A program made the translations under genes and the position numbers. Shown here in pieces: positions 6,527 to 14,232 of a stretch of DNA of 21,595 nt. Under the pieces are notes generated by a model, which was given only the letters and a program-made list of their open reading frames with translations, ran no database searches and was not told where the DNA came from. The DNA comes from JARKQH01 sp964631605 (GTDB lineage: Bacteria; Verrucomicrobiota; Verrucomicrobiia; Limisphaerales; UBA8199): positions 1-21,595 of the forward strand of contig CAZVYG010000083.1 of assembly GCA_964631605.1 (NCBI GenBank), given 5' to 3'. Within the stretch, counting starts at the first letter, position 1; every line of letters starts with the position of its first letter.

Positions 6527-7816
6527 CTACCAGCCCTTCGGCAGGGCCGTCGTGCCGGCATAAACGGCGTCGCGCCCCAACAACTGCTCGATGCGCAGCA
6601 GTTGGTTGTATTTGGCGAGGCGGTCCGAACGGCTGAGCGACCCGGTCTTGATCTGGCCGCAGTTGGTGGCCACCGCGATGTCGGCGATGGTGGCGTCTTC
6701 GGTCTCGCCGGAGCGATGGCTGATCACGGCGGTGTAGCGGTTGGTTTGGGCCAGGCGGACGGCGTCCAGTGTTTCGGTCAGGGACCCGATCTGATTGACC
6801 TTGACCAGGATCGAGTTGGCGGTGCCGGTATCAATGCCGCGCTGCAGGAATTTGACGTTGGTGACAAAGAGGTCATCGCCCACAAGCTGGATTTTATCGC
6901 CAAGCTTTTCGGTGAGCGTCTTCCAGTTCTTCCAGTCACCCTCGGCACAGCCGTCTTCGATACTGACGATGGGGTATTTGCCGCACAGCTTGACATAAAA
7001 GTTGATCAACTCGTCGCCGGAGACGGTTTTGCCGGTGCTCTTTTTGAAGGTGTAGGTGCCGTTCTTGTTGTAAAACTCGGAGGCCGCCACGTCCAAGGCC
7101 AGGAAGATCTGTTTGCCGGCCTTGTATCCCGCGTCCTTGGTCGCCTGCAGGATGGATTCGATGGCATCTTCAACACTGTTGAGTTTCGGCGCGAATCCGC
7201 CTTCGTCACCCACGGCGGTGCTCAGGCCGCGTTTTTTGAGAACGGCTTTGAGGGCGTGAAAGATTTCGGCGAGGGCGCGGAGGCCTTCGCTGAAGGTCGG
7301 CAACCCGTGTGGCATGATCATGAACTCCTGGAAATCAATGGGAGCGTCGGAGTGGGCGCCGCCATTGATGACGTTGGCCATTGGCACGGGCAGCACCTTG
7401 GCGTTGACTCCGCCCAGGTATTTGAACAACGGCATGCCCAACGCGTCGGAAGCCGCTTTGGCGGTCGCCAGCGACACGGCCAAAATGGCGTTGGCGCCCA
7501 GCTTGGATTTGGTCTCCGTGCCATCCAAGGCGAGCATTTTTTGATCCACCGCGACCTGGTCCAGCGCGTCCATGCCCTTCAGCGCCGGCAGAATTCTGCC
7601 CGTCACGTTCTTGAGGGCTTTGGTCACTCCCTTGCCCAGGTAGCGCTTCTTGTCCCCGTCGCGCAGTTCGATGGCTTCGTGCTCGCCAGTGCTGGCCCCG
7701 GAAGGGACCGCCGCCCGGCCCACCGCGCCGCCGGCAAGAATAACATCCACCTCGACTGTGGGGTTGCCGCGTGAATCGAGGACCTCACGCGCTTGAATAT
7801 CATAGATCGTGCTCAT
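6527..7816 (-). CDS. eno: Enolase (phosphopyruvate hydratase)
   Basis: 429-residue glycolytic enzyme converting 2-phosphoglycerate to phosphoenolpyruvate. The length is that of a standard bacterial enolase. Visible: the N-terminal EVLDSRGNPTVEVDV, the Mg-loop SGASTGEHEAIELRDGD (39-55), H155 and E164 in NGGAHSDAPIDFQEF, E205 in GDEGGFAP, the metal ligands D242, E287 (SIEDG) and D314 (VGDDLFVTN), K339 in the signature ILVKVNQIGSLTET, H367 in SHRSGETED, and K390. All catalytic residues are intact. In bacteria it is also a common degradosome component, which is not testable here. The leader carries an unusual anti-Shine-Dalgarno-like stretch (see findings). Endonuclease IV follows 63 nt downstream. 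Confidence 0.98.
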   Translation of the reverse strand: MSTIYDIQAREVLDSRGNPTVEVDVILAGGAVGRAAVPSGASTGEHEAIELRDGDKKRYLGKGVTKALKNVTGRILPALKGMDALDQVAVDQKMLALDGTETKSKLGANAILAVSLATAKAASDALGMPLFKYLGGVNAKVLPVPMANVINGGAHSDAPIDFQEFMIMPHGLPTFSEGLRALAEIFHALKAVLKKRGLSTAVGDEGGFAPKLNSVEDAIESILQATKDAGYKAGKQIFLALDVAASEFYNKNGTYTFKKSTGKTVSGDELINFYVKLCGKYPIVSIEDGCAEGDWKNWKTLTEKLGDKIQLVGDDLFVTNVKFLQRGIDTGTANSILVKVNQIGSLTETLDAVRLAQTNRYTAVISHRSGETEDATIADIAVATNCGQIKTGSLSRSDRLAKYNQLLRIEQLLGRDAVYAGTTALPKGW

Positions 7817-8200
7817 TGCTGGTTTTCTAATTAAGGATTCGGCTGACCGGGACCCTCGGAAGGAGGTGAGCGCCCGGATTTGCTTTAAGTTCCGCTCAAG
7901 GCGCTGCGCATGGTAGTTGACCCGGCCGCGCCGTCAAGGAGATGTCGCCTCAAACGCGGGCGTCTGGGAGCATCACTCCCCCCTCCGGAGAGTGCCCCTG
8001 GCAATTCAAAAGGGTGGCCCTTCCCCGTCGCCGACGCGCAGTTGTGGGCTCGGCAGTGGACACGAATCGCCGGAGACGGAAGGCTCGAAGCGGGGGGGGG
8101 CGCACCGTTTCGCGGCCCCTAAACACACGAAGCCCGGCGGGCTGAGCCGCCGGGCGCTGATTCGAGAGCGGGTCCAACCGCCGGGAGACCGGCGGCAATC
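7817..8200. other. 384-nt intergenic stretch: eno leader and 3' region of the Ig gene
   Basis: No coding frame is convincing. On the minus strand it carries the enolase leader, including CUCACCUCCUUCC near 7858-7870. A run of nine G lies at 8092-8100, and a terminator-like hairpin for the neighbouring Ig-domain gene lies at 8132-8155. No clear -35/-10 pair for eno was found. Confidence 0.5.
8132..8155 (-). terminator. Hairpin downstream of the Ig-domain gene
   Basis: The 9-bp stem GCCCGGCGG/CCGCCGGGC with a 6-nt loop lies 46 nt past the stop of the minus-strand Ig-domain gene. On that strand it is followed by TTCGTGTGTTT, an interrupted T-run, so termination is likely but not textbook. Confidence 0.5.
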
Positions 8201-9370
8201 TCACTGCAAGAACACGGCGCGGTAGAACCGGGTATTGTCGCCCGGTGAAGTCGCGTCCAGGATCAGTTGCGGCGAGCTGGTGAGGACGTTGGTGCTGAGA
8301 GGAATCCAAGTGGTCGGCTCGATGGCCGTCGAGTAATCCACCCGATAGGTGTCGCCGATTTTGCCGGTGATCGAAATGACGGGGTAGAAGTTGATGCCGA
8401 CGATGGCCAGCGTCGCCTCCGAGCTGAGGACCGAGCCGCCGGCATTGGTCACGCGCACGCGATAACGCCCGACATCGCTGGAAGACACGCCGGTGACGGT
8501 CAGGGTCGCGGTGGTCGCGCCGGAAATGTTGCCGCCGTCGGAGAGGTTGGCGCCATTGTATTGCCACTGATAGGACACCCCGGCGATGTTCGAAACGCCG
8601 ACGGTGAAGACGGCGGTGGCGCCGGCTGAAACCGTCGTGTGCTTGGGTTGGTTGGTAATCACGGGAGCGCCGGGCGGGGCTTCCGCCAGCAGCTCGAAAG
8701 CATCCACAAAAAACGATTGCGCACCGGAGGTGCTGTAGGCGTTGAGCATCGAAGCGCCCACCCGCACCACGGCCGCATTGGGCGGCGCCGTCACTTGCGG
8801 CGTCGTGAAGAGGAAGGACTGCATGCTGCCCGGTCCGGTATTGGGCAAGCCCGCGGCCACGAGGTCAAACCCGTTGCTGGCAATCACCGAGTTGCCCGCG
8901 TCCAGAAACTGGATCACGAACAACGTCTGCGGCGGCGGGTTGTTGGTCGTGAAGAAGCCGCAATAGTTGGCCTCGCCCGCCGCGTAGCCCGAGAGCGTGT
9001 ATTTCGTGCCCGGCGAGGCGGGGTTGTCCTGATAGAAATGAACCGTGATCTCGTCACCCACGGTGCCTTGGAAGGGCTTGAAAAACAGGCCGTAGCCGCC
9101 GATGTCAAGCACGTTGCACCACGGCTCGGACGAGCAACCATCATAGTTAATTCCCGAAATAACCTTGGTGGCTTCCACGGTCCATCCCGTCGGCGTGGCA
9201 TTATTCTGCGGACCGACGGCGATCGTATCGAGTTTGCCGTTGATCAATTCGTTGGCACTGGCAACGCCCGCCGCCAGCAACACCGCCATCGCGGCGGCAC
9301 TGGCTTTCAACATCAGGGCGCCCGCCCGTGTTGAACACAACTGTTCGACTTTTCTGGAGGTAGATTTCAT
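8201..9370 (-). CDS. Secreted Ig-like domain protein with RFYR C-terminal tail
   Basis: 389-residue exported protein of unknown substrate. Residues 1-39 are a Sec signal peptide (a basic start, the core ALMLKASAAAMAVLLAAGVA, cleavage ASA^NE). Residues about 40-230 form a beta-sandwich region resembling a carbohydrate-binding module (ELINGKLDT at the start, FFVDAFELL at the end). Residues 234-325 are an Ig-like domain with the signature VITNQPKHTTVSAGATAVFTV, YQWQYNGANL and DVGRYRVRVTNAGG. Residues 326-389 form a tail, YRVDYSTAIEPTTW ... DNTRFYRAVFLQ, that recurs in the glucanase at 16572-18998. A strong promoter and a structured leader precede the gene. It is probably involved in cell-surface or extracellular binding; the ligand cannot be inferred. 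Confidence 0.85.
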   Translation of the reverse strand: MKSTSRKVEQLCSTRAGALMLKASAAAMAVLLAAGVASANELINGKLDTIAVGPQNNATPTGWTVEATKVISGINYDGCSSEPWCNVLDIGGYGLFFKPFQGTVGDEITVHFYQDNPASPGTKYTLSGYAAGEANYCGFFTTNNPPPQTLFVIQFLDAGNSVIASNGFDLVAAGLPNTGPGSMQSFLFTTPQVTAPPNAAVVRVGASMLNAYSTSGAQSFFVDAFELLAEAPPGAPVITNQPKHTTVSAGATAVFTVGVSNIAGVSYQWQYNGANLSDGGNISGATTATLTVTGVSSSDVGRYRVRVTNAGGSVLSSEATLAIVGINFYPVISITGKIGDTYRVDYSTAIEPTTWIPLSTNVLTSSPQLILDATSPGDNTRFYRAVFLQ

Positions 9371-9407
9371 AGTAGCTTTCTTTTGGTTTTAGTGGGTTTG
9401 AGGCTAG

Positions 9408-9431
9408 CCGTCCGGTCCGTTATCCGGACGG
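9408..9431 (-). promoter_or_regulatory. Leader hairpin of the Ig-domain gene
   Basis: The perfect inverted repeat CCGTCCGG-N8-CCGGACGG lies 37-61 nt upstream of the start codon, inside the predicted untranslated leader of about 108 nt. It could stabilise the message or serve as an operator; no T-run follows, so it is not a terminator. Confidence 0.5.
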
Positions 9432-9484
9432 TCTCACCGGCACAATGACTTGGTTGCCTTACAATGTGGCTGGTCATTAAGGGA

Positions 9485-9513
9485 TATGTAGTTCATTGTG
9501 TTATTCATGTCAA
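9485..9513 (-). promoter_or_regulatory. Strong sigma70-type promoter of the Ig-domain gene
   Basis: On the minus strand, TTGACA (9513-9508), a 17-nt spacer and TACATA (9490-9485): a perfect -35 box and a good -10 box. The predicted start near 9478 gives a leader of about 108 nt. Confidence 0.72.
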
Positions 9514-9624
9514 CAGTTTTCTTACATTCTCAAGCGAATCAGCTTAAGCGAGACGCCCGCTCTGAACTGGTCAATCGAGCCGAAGATATTGATCTCTGCC
9601 GAGTAAAAATCTAAGACTATGTAC

Positions 9625-9662
9625 ACAACATGTTGTTATTAAATGTATTATGAACATAATAC
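9625..9662. promoter_or_regulatory. Two tandem palindromes (operator-like)
   Basis: ACAACATGTTGT (9625-9636) is a perfect 12-bp palindrome. GTATTATG-AA-CATAATAC (9645-9662) is a perfect 8-bp-arm inverted repeat. Their centres are 23 bp apart, about two helical turns, in an AT-rich stretch upstream of both divergent promoters. They could bind a dimeric regulator. Confidence 0.4.
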
Positions 9663-9770
9663 CGCTCTTTCCGAGGAAGATTTTCCCGGTCGAGCTCGGT
9701 CAGAACAGGAGGTTTTTGCCGCTGATACAATTTACTACATGAATGTAAACATAGCGCGTACAAAAATCAC

Positions 9771-9799
9771 TTGCATTGGCTTGGGATTTCGGATAACTT
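9771..9799 (+). promoter_or_regulatory. Promoter of the pseudopilin gene
   Basis: TTGCAT (9771-9776), a 17-nt spacer and TAACTT (9794-9799). The predicted start of transcription is about 14 nt before the ATG at 9820, leaving a very short leader with only a weak AAGG element. Confidence 0.5.
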
Positions 9800-9819
9800 A
9801 AGGCAGAAATCGCATTTAT

Positions 9820-10704
9820 ATGGCAAAAGTAACACAACCCAACGAATCGAACCGATCGGCCCGAGCGTTTACGCTGATAGAGCTTCTGGTCGTCATCGCC
9901 ATCATTGCCATTTTGGCGGCGATGTTGTTGCCCTCGCTGGCGAAAGCAAAAACCAAGGCGCAGGGCGTGATGTGCATGAGCAACGGCAGACAACTGATGA
10001 TGGCGTGGCACCAGTACGCGGGTGAGAATAACGACAAGGTGGTTGGGAACTTTGGGCAGGCGGAAACCTACGCCGAGATCACGTATGTGAACAGCACCAA
10101 GTCGTACCCGTATCGCACGTGGGTGTGCAACAACATGTATTGGACCACGGAGTCGCAAATCACCAATGTGGACTTGATCAAGCTTGCGGCGCTGGGAACT
10201 TATGTGGGCGGCAATTTGGGCGTTTACAAATGCCCGGCCGATCAATTCCTCAGCCCGCAGCAGCGGTTGCAGGGATGGCGGGAGCGTCCGCGCTCGATGG
10301 CCATGAACGCCTACTTCGGCCCGTACAATCCGACTTGGACCAGCGGGGGCAATAACTTCTTTCCGAGCTATCGGCAGTTTTTGAAGCTGGGCGACACGCC
10401 CGAGCCGGCCAAGCGCATTGTGACGGTGGATGAGCACCCCGACAGCATCAATGACGGGTATTTTCTGAATAACGCCGACCTGGCGACCTTCTCCTACTGG
10501 GGCGACCTTCCCGCTTCCTACCACAACGGCGCCTGCGGTTTTTCGTTCGCCGACGGGCACTCCGAGATTCACAAGTGGCGGAGCCGGGCGACGATTATTC
10601 CGGTGCGCATGTCCGGCGGCTTCCAGCAAATTCCCTTTAGCGTGGATCCCGGCGGTCGAATAGATGCGGCGTGGATTACCGAGCGGTTGAGCGTGAGGCG
10701 GTAG
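9820..10704 (+). CDS. Type II pseudopilin, H-X9-DG family
   Basis: 294-residue prepilin-like protein. After a short leader the sequence is ARA^FTLIELLVVIAIIAILAAMLLP: a class III signal that prepilin peptidase would cut before F17, with the invariant Glu at mature position 5 (E21) and a hydrophobic helix to about residue 38. The C-terminal part has H235 followed nine residues later by D245-G246 (HNGACGFSFADGHSEIHKW). This is the 'prepilin-type processing-associated H-X9-DG' hallmark of very large paralogous families in Planctomycetes and Verrucomicrobia. Possibly paired cysteines occur at 52, 103, 138 and 239. No secretion or pilus assembly gene lies nearby, so it is an orphan pseudopilin. 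Its role (surface filament, secretion or adhesion) is unknown. Confidence 0.92.
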   Translation: MAKVTQPNESNRSARAFTLIELLVVIAIIAILAAMLLPSLAKAKTKAQGVMCMSNGRQLMMAWHQYAGENNDKVVGNFGQAETYAEITYVNSTKSYPYRTWVCNNMYWTTESQITNVDLIKLAALGTYVGGNLGVYKCPADQFLSPQQRLQGWRERPRSMAMNAYFGPYNPTWTSGGNNFFPSYRQFLKLGDTPEPAKRIVTVDEHPDSINDGYFLNNADLATFSYWGDLPASYHNGACGFSFADGHSEIHKWRSRATIIPVRMSGGFQQIPFSVDPGGRIDAAWITERLSVRR

Positions 10705-10724
10705 CCCTCGACCGCCGGCGCCCT

Positions 10725-11426
10725 TCAGCGGTTCACCGCCTGGTTCTCGGCGGCTTGTTCCCGGACCCAGTTGGCGGCGCGCAGCAACAGTTCGGTGGAA
10801 GTCTTCAGGTTGAGCTTCTCCTTGATTCGCGCGCGGAAGGAGTTAATGGTCGCGACGCTGAGATTGAGCTGCTGGGCGATTTCACGGGCGCCTTTGCCCT
10901 CGCCCAGGAGACGGAAAACCTCGAGTTCCCGCTGGCTGAGCTGATGGAGAGGATTCTCGGCGGGCAGATCGGAAGTGCCATGCATTAACTTGGTGATGAG
11001 CGAGGTGGCCATTTTGTGGCTCAAGTAGATTTCCCCGGCCAGGACGTGCTGGATGGCGGCTTTGACGGTCTTGGGCTGTTCGTGTTTGGTGACGTAACCC
11101 ATGGCACCGGCCCGAATCGCGCGTTCGGCGAACAGGGACTCATCGTGCATGGAGACCACGAGCATTGGCAGATCGGGCTTGGTGGCGCTGATGGTTTTAA
11201 TGAGGTCAATCCCGTTGGTTCCGCCCAGCGAGATGTCCACAATGACCAGGTCGGGGTCGGTCGTCTCGACCAGGCGAAGGGCCTCGGCCGCGTCGTTGGC
11301 GGTGCCGCAAACGCCCCAACCCGGCTCCCGGCTGATCAATTCCCGCAAGGCGTCCTGAAACAAAGGGTGGTCGTCCACGATCAGGATGCGGAGAGTGCCT
11401 CCGCGCTCGGTGCTCTCGTTCATCAT
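10725..11426 (-). CDS. NarL/LuxR-type response regulator
   Basis: 233-residue two-component output protein. The receiver domain (about residues 12-130) has D18-D19 in ILIVDDHP, the phosphoacceptor D64 in VIVDISLGG, the switch region VVSMHD and the conserved Lys in YVTKHEQP. The LuxR-type helix-turn-helix spans about 160-225 (LSQRELEVFRLLGEGKGAREIAQQLNLS ... INSFRARIKEKL), with a C-terminal extension WVREQAAENQAVNR. The start codon overlaps the sensor kinase stop as ATGA (11423-11426), so the pair is translationally coupled and almost certainly cognate. A second ATG follows immediately (MM), so the start could be either. Targets are unknown; the divergent GH3 gene beyond the kinase is the nearest candidate. 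Confidence 0.95.
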   Translation of the reverse strand: MMNESTERGGTLRILIVDDHPLFQDALRELISREPGWGVCGTANDAAEALRLVETTDPDLVIVDISLGGTNGIDLIKTISATKPDLPMLVVSMHDESLFAERAIRAGAMGYVTKHEQPKTVKAAIQHVLAGEIYLSHKMATSLITKLMHGTSDLPAENPLHQLSQRELEVFRLLGEGKGAREIAQQLNLSVATINSFRARIKEKLNLKTSTELLLRAANWVREQAAENQAVNR

Positions 11427-13948
11427 TTGACTTTAACCGTTTGGGTTCCCGCCGCACAAGCCTCCGGCGGGGCCGGCGGCGGGAGCTTGTCGGTCGCGAG
11501 GACCGGCTCCCGCATGAGCTCGCAGACCACGCGGGTTCCGCCGCCGGGCGGGGTTTGGATGGCAATGGTCGCCCCGATCATTCGGGCGCGATAGTTCATG
11601 ATCGGAATGCCCATCCCCGGGCCGCGCCCCTCGGGGATTTGAAATGCCAGGCCATCGTTCTGAACTGTCAAGGCCAGGCCCTCGTTGCCGCTGGACTCGA
11701 GGCGGATTTGAATCTGGCGGGCTTTGCCATGTTTCACCGCGTTGAGAATCGCCTCCTGCGCGATGTAGTACAGGTGCAACGCCACGGTCGCATCGCAGAC
11801 GCGGGCCGCCGGATCCGAGCGGAATTCACAGCGTGTGTTGAAGAAAGCGGCGGTGCCCTGCGCGAGTTCCTCGAGCGCGGACACCAGGCCGTTCTCCTCG
11901 AGGCGCACCGGGAACAAGGCGCGCGCCACACCGCGGGTTTGCTGATTGGCCTGGCCGACCAGACTGGTGATTTTGCGCATCTCGGCAGCTTCGGGCCGTC
12001 CGTCGGCTTCCAGCTTATCGGCCAGCACATCGGCCAGCACGGCGATTCCCGCCAGTTGCTGGCAGACGCCATCGTGGAGGTCGTGTCCGATGCGCCGCTG
12101 CTCGCGCGTGCTGATCTCGAGAATCTCCCGCTCCAGGCGCCGGCGCTCGGTTACGTCCCGCGCGATGCCTTCCACCTCGACTTCCCCCCCCTGGTGGCCA
12201 ATCAGCCGCGGGCTGGTTTCCAGCCGCACCCGCTCGCCGCGCGCGTTCAGAAAGTCCCAGTCCATGGTCGGCGGGGCTTTGCCATTCAGGATGTCCTGGA
12301 GCCATTGGCGCGCCGCGGGGCGTTGTTCCTCGACGATGAAGTCCACCAAACAGCGGTTCGCCATTTCGGCCCGGCTGCGACCCAGCAACTGCTCTCCCGC
12401 CTGGTTGATCGAGGTCAGGCGCCCGTTCAGGTCGTGGGTGTAAACCATGTCGTTGGCGCTCTCGAACAAGTCCCGGTAGCGTTCCTTCAACCGCGCCTCC
12501 AGCTCGAGCTTCTGCTGGATGATCCGGGTTTGTTGCTGGACTTTGCGGCGCAGCAGCGTGGCCCAGAGGAGCGAGGCCAGCACAATGGCCATCAGGATGC
12601 CAATGACCCAGAGCAGGCGTTTCAATGACCACCAGGGAGGAAGCGCCAACACCTGGACATCGGCCGGGCTGCGCAAAAGCATGTGAAAAGCCTTCGCCCG
12701 CCACTCTGGTCCGGCGCGCCAATCCTCCCCAACTTCAATGCGGCACACGCCGGCCACCCGCAACCGGCTGTTGTTCTGGAGGTGAGCCAGCGCGGCCCGG
12801 GGGTCGGCGGATTCCAGGCGCGCGGTAAACACGCGGCCCTCGCCTTCGAGGAGCAGGATGGTCTGCAGGTTGTCCCGGCTTCGTTCGAGCAGCCTGCCCT
12901 CGACGGCAATCAGGCGGCAGTCGTGCATTCCCGTCAGCGCCTCATCGGGTCGCACCAGCATGGGTGTGGGACCGGGGCCGGAGGCGGTTTTTCGCCAGAC
13001 AGCATCGCGGAGCATCGGCGTGTATTCGCCGGTGTCGGGAAACCCAACCACTTCGACCCGGTCACCCGGCTCGAGGATTCCCGTTTGCCGAGACTGCACA
13101 AACAGACCGTAGCGCTCATCCTGGAGAAAGAGCGCGCGTCCGGGCTGCTGCAGGATGACGGTGCCGGCGACTTTCACGCGATGGCCGTAGGATCCCTGGG
13201 GTGCGAAGCGCAACAACTCGCCAATGGGCTGGCTCGGCTGCGCCAGGACATCGGGGGGCGCGGGGACCTCGACGGTAATGTCCTCCCAGCGCGGCACCAT
13301 GAGTCGAACTCCAAAAAGCTGGCGGAGTCGGTTAAACCAGGTGCCGCATACCCCCCGAACTCGCACCGTGCTGTCCACCAGCCGCATCAAGTCGTCATGT
13401 GGAATGTTGGGCAGGAAAACGGTAATCCGCCCTCCCCCCAAGTCCACCTCAATCGCCCGTTGTTCCTCCGGCCGCCCGTCCGCTGTCCGAACCAATCCAA
13501 CCACCTCCACCCATTGGCTATCTTCATGGCCCGTCATCAAGTCCGCATACGTCACGCGCCGGGCCGGCGGCAGGTTGGTCCGCCCCAGAACCTCAAAACG
13601 AGATGGCACGACGATGGGCGCATAGTCACCCGGGTCGGTCACTCCTTCGACCCGAACCAGGTCCCCCGCCGATAAAGCGGGTGCTTCGACACCGTTGCCC
13701 ACGTAAATACCTGCGGACTTGTCCTGAACAAAACACGACCGCGGATTAAAACTGAAGGTGACGACGCCCTCGATGCGCACCGGCAATCGTTGCGCCGCTT
13801 GCTCCGGATTCAACGCGCGGACATAAGCGGCGTTTGTAATAACCCCAACTGCCGTCGGGTCTGGCTCCGCGCTCAGTGAACCCAAGGTGCCAATGCTCAG
13901 CAGTAGCGGTGTCAGCCTCAACAAAACTGTTACATGAGTTGTAGGCAT
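11423..13948 (-). CDS. Membrane sensor histidine kinase (duplicated OB-like sensor, PAS, HisKA_3)
   Basis: About 841-residue NarX/DegS-class sensor kinase paired with the response regulator. In order (numbering from the alternative GTG at 13954): a signal anchor at 8-29, an extracytoplasmic region 30-440, one membrane helix 447-468 (LLWVIGILMAIVLASLLWATLL), a short coiled coil, a PAS domain at about 490-605 (LFESANDMVYTHDLNGRLTSIN), HisKA_3 with phosphoacceptor H627 in RRIGHDLHDGVCQQLAGIA, and an HATPase domain with N-box EAILNAVKH (N738), NDG (766-768) and GMGI (780-783). The extracytoplasmic part contains two related OB-fold-like units, 58-225 and 259-437, sharing 'V.(V/I).G.V...(F/L)(V/L)QD...G(I/L)(Y/F)V......L..GD.V.V.G..D.G.Y.P'. 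ATG 13948 is preferred over GTG 13954; neither has a Shine-Dalgarno. The signal sensed is unknown. Confidence 0.93.
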   Translation of the reverse strand: MPTTHVTVLLRLTPLLLSIGTLGSLSAEPDPTAVGVITNAAYVRALNPEQAAQRLPVRIEGVVTFSFNPRSCFVQDKSAGIYVGNGVEAPALSAGDLVRVEGVTDPGDYAPIVVPSRFEVLGRTNLPPARRVTYADLMTGHEDSQWVEVVGLVRTADGRPEEQRAIEVDLGGGRITVFLPNIPHDDLMRLVDSTVRVRGVCGTWFNRLRQLFGVRLMVPRWEDITVEVPAPPDVLAQPSQPIGELLRFAPQGSYGHRVKVAGTVILQQPGRALFLQDERYGLFVQSRQTGILEPGDRVEVVGFPDTGEYTPMLRDAVWRKTASGPGPTPMLVRPDEALTGMHDCRLIAVEGRLLERSRDNLQTILLLEGEGRVFTARLESADPRAALAHLQNNSRLRVAGVCRIEVGEDWRAGPEWRAKAFHMLLRSPADVQVLALPPWWSLKRLLWVIGILMAIVLASLLWATLLRRKVQQQTRIIQQKLELEARLKERYRDLFESANDMVYTHDLNGRLTSINQAGEQLLGRSRAEMANRCLVDFIVEEQRPAARQWLQDILNGKAPPTMDWDFLNARGERVRLETSPRLIGHQGGEVEVEGIARDVTERRRLEREILEISTREQRRIGHDLHDGVCQQLAGIAVLADVLADKLEADGRPEAAEMRKITSLVGQANQQTRGVARALFPVRLEENGLVSALEELAQGTAAFFNTRCEFRSDPAARVCDATVALHLYYIAQEAILNAVKHGKARQIQIRLESSGNEGLALTVQNDGLAFQIPEGRGPGMGIPIMNYRARMIGATIAIQTPPGGGTRVVCELMREPVLATDKLPPPAPPEACAAGTQTVKVK

Positions 13949-14004
13949 TCGCACTAATGTAACCGTTTCAGGGGCGCAATGAAAGCCAAACTTTATTGGC
14001 TGCG

Positions 14005-14033
14005 ATAATGAATCATTGCCGATGCGTCTCCAA
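14005..14033 (-). promoter_or_regulatory. Candidate promoter of the kinase-regulator operon
   Basis: On the minus strand, TTGGAG (14033-14028), a 17-nt spacer and CATTAT (14010-14005), about 55 nt before the kinase start. Moderate consensus match. Confidence 0.4.
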
Positions 14034-14206
14034 ACCCAATCCCGACAAGCTTCCTTTGTACTCAGGACAACTACATCATACTACAGTCCAGAGTTGACAC
14101 CGCGAGAAGCTGCCCCCAATCTTGCACTCCGTTGAATCGCGGTGATCTGCATACGGGTGCCGCCCGAATGAGGCAGCGTTCGAGCTGGACTTAAATCGTT
14201 CATTAT

Positions 14207-14220
14207 CAGTTATTTAACTG
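14207..14220. promoter_or_regulatory. Palindrome just upstream of the GH3 gene
   Basis: CAGTTA-TT-TAACTG is a perfect 6-bp-arm palindrome ending 12 nt before the GH3 start codon. It occupies the position of a ribosome binding or repressor site; no Shine-Dalgarno is present. Confidence 0.4.
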
Positions 14221-14232
14221 CTGTATTTTATC

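Larger units (their letters stand above)
9371..9819. other. 449-nt divergent regulatory region
   Basis: An AT-rich stretch between the Ig-domain gene (-) and the pseudopilin gene (+). It holds a leader hairpin, a strong minus-strand promoter, two tandem palindromes and a plausible plus-strand promoter (separate entries). An inverted repeat TTTAC-N9-GTAAA lies near 9731-9749. No small gene is supported. Confidence 0.6.

Noticed and set aside
6602..7774. 390-codon plus-strand open frame
   Set aside because: Mirror of enolase; no independent motif.
7858..7868. AAGGAGGTGA as a plus-strand ribosome-binding site
   Set aside because: No open frame of useful length begins at a suitable distance; the minus-strand reading within the eno leader is more relevant.
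7910..8225. Overlapping plus-strand frames of 67-102 codons in the eno-Ig intergenic stretch
   Set aside because: Three overlapping frames of low-complexity composition, no start signal, and a G9 run; no family character.
11441..13675. Two long plus-strand frames (395 and 330 codons)
   Set aside because: Both are antisense to the sensor kinase and show no domain.
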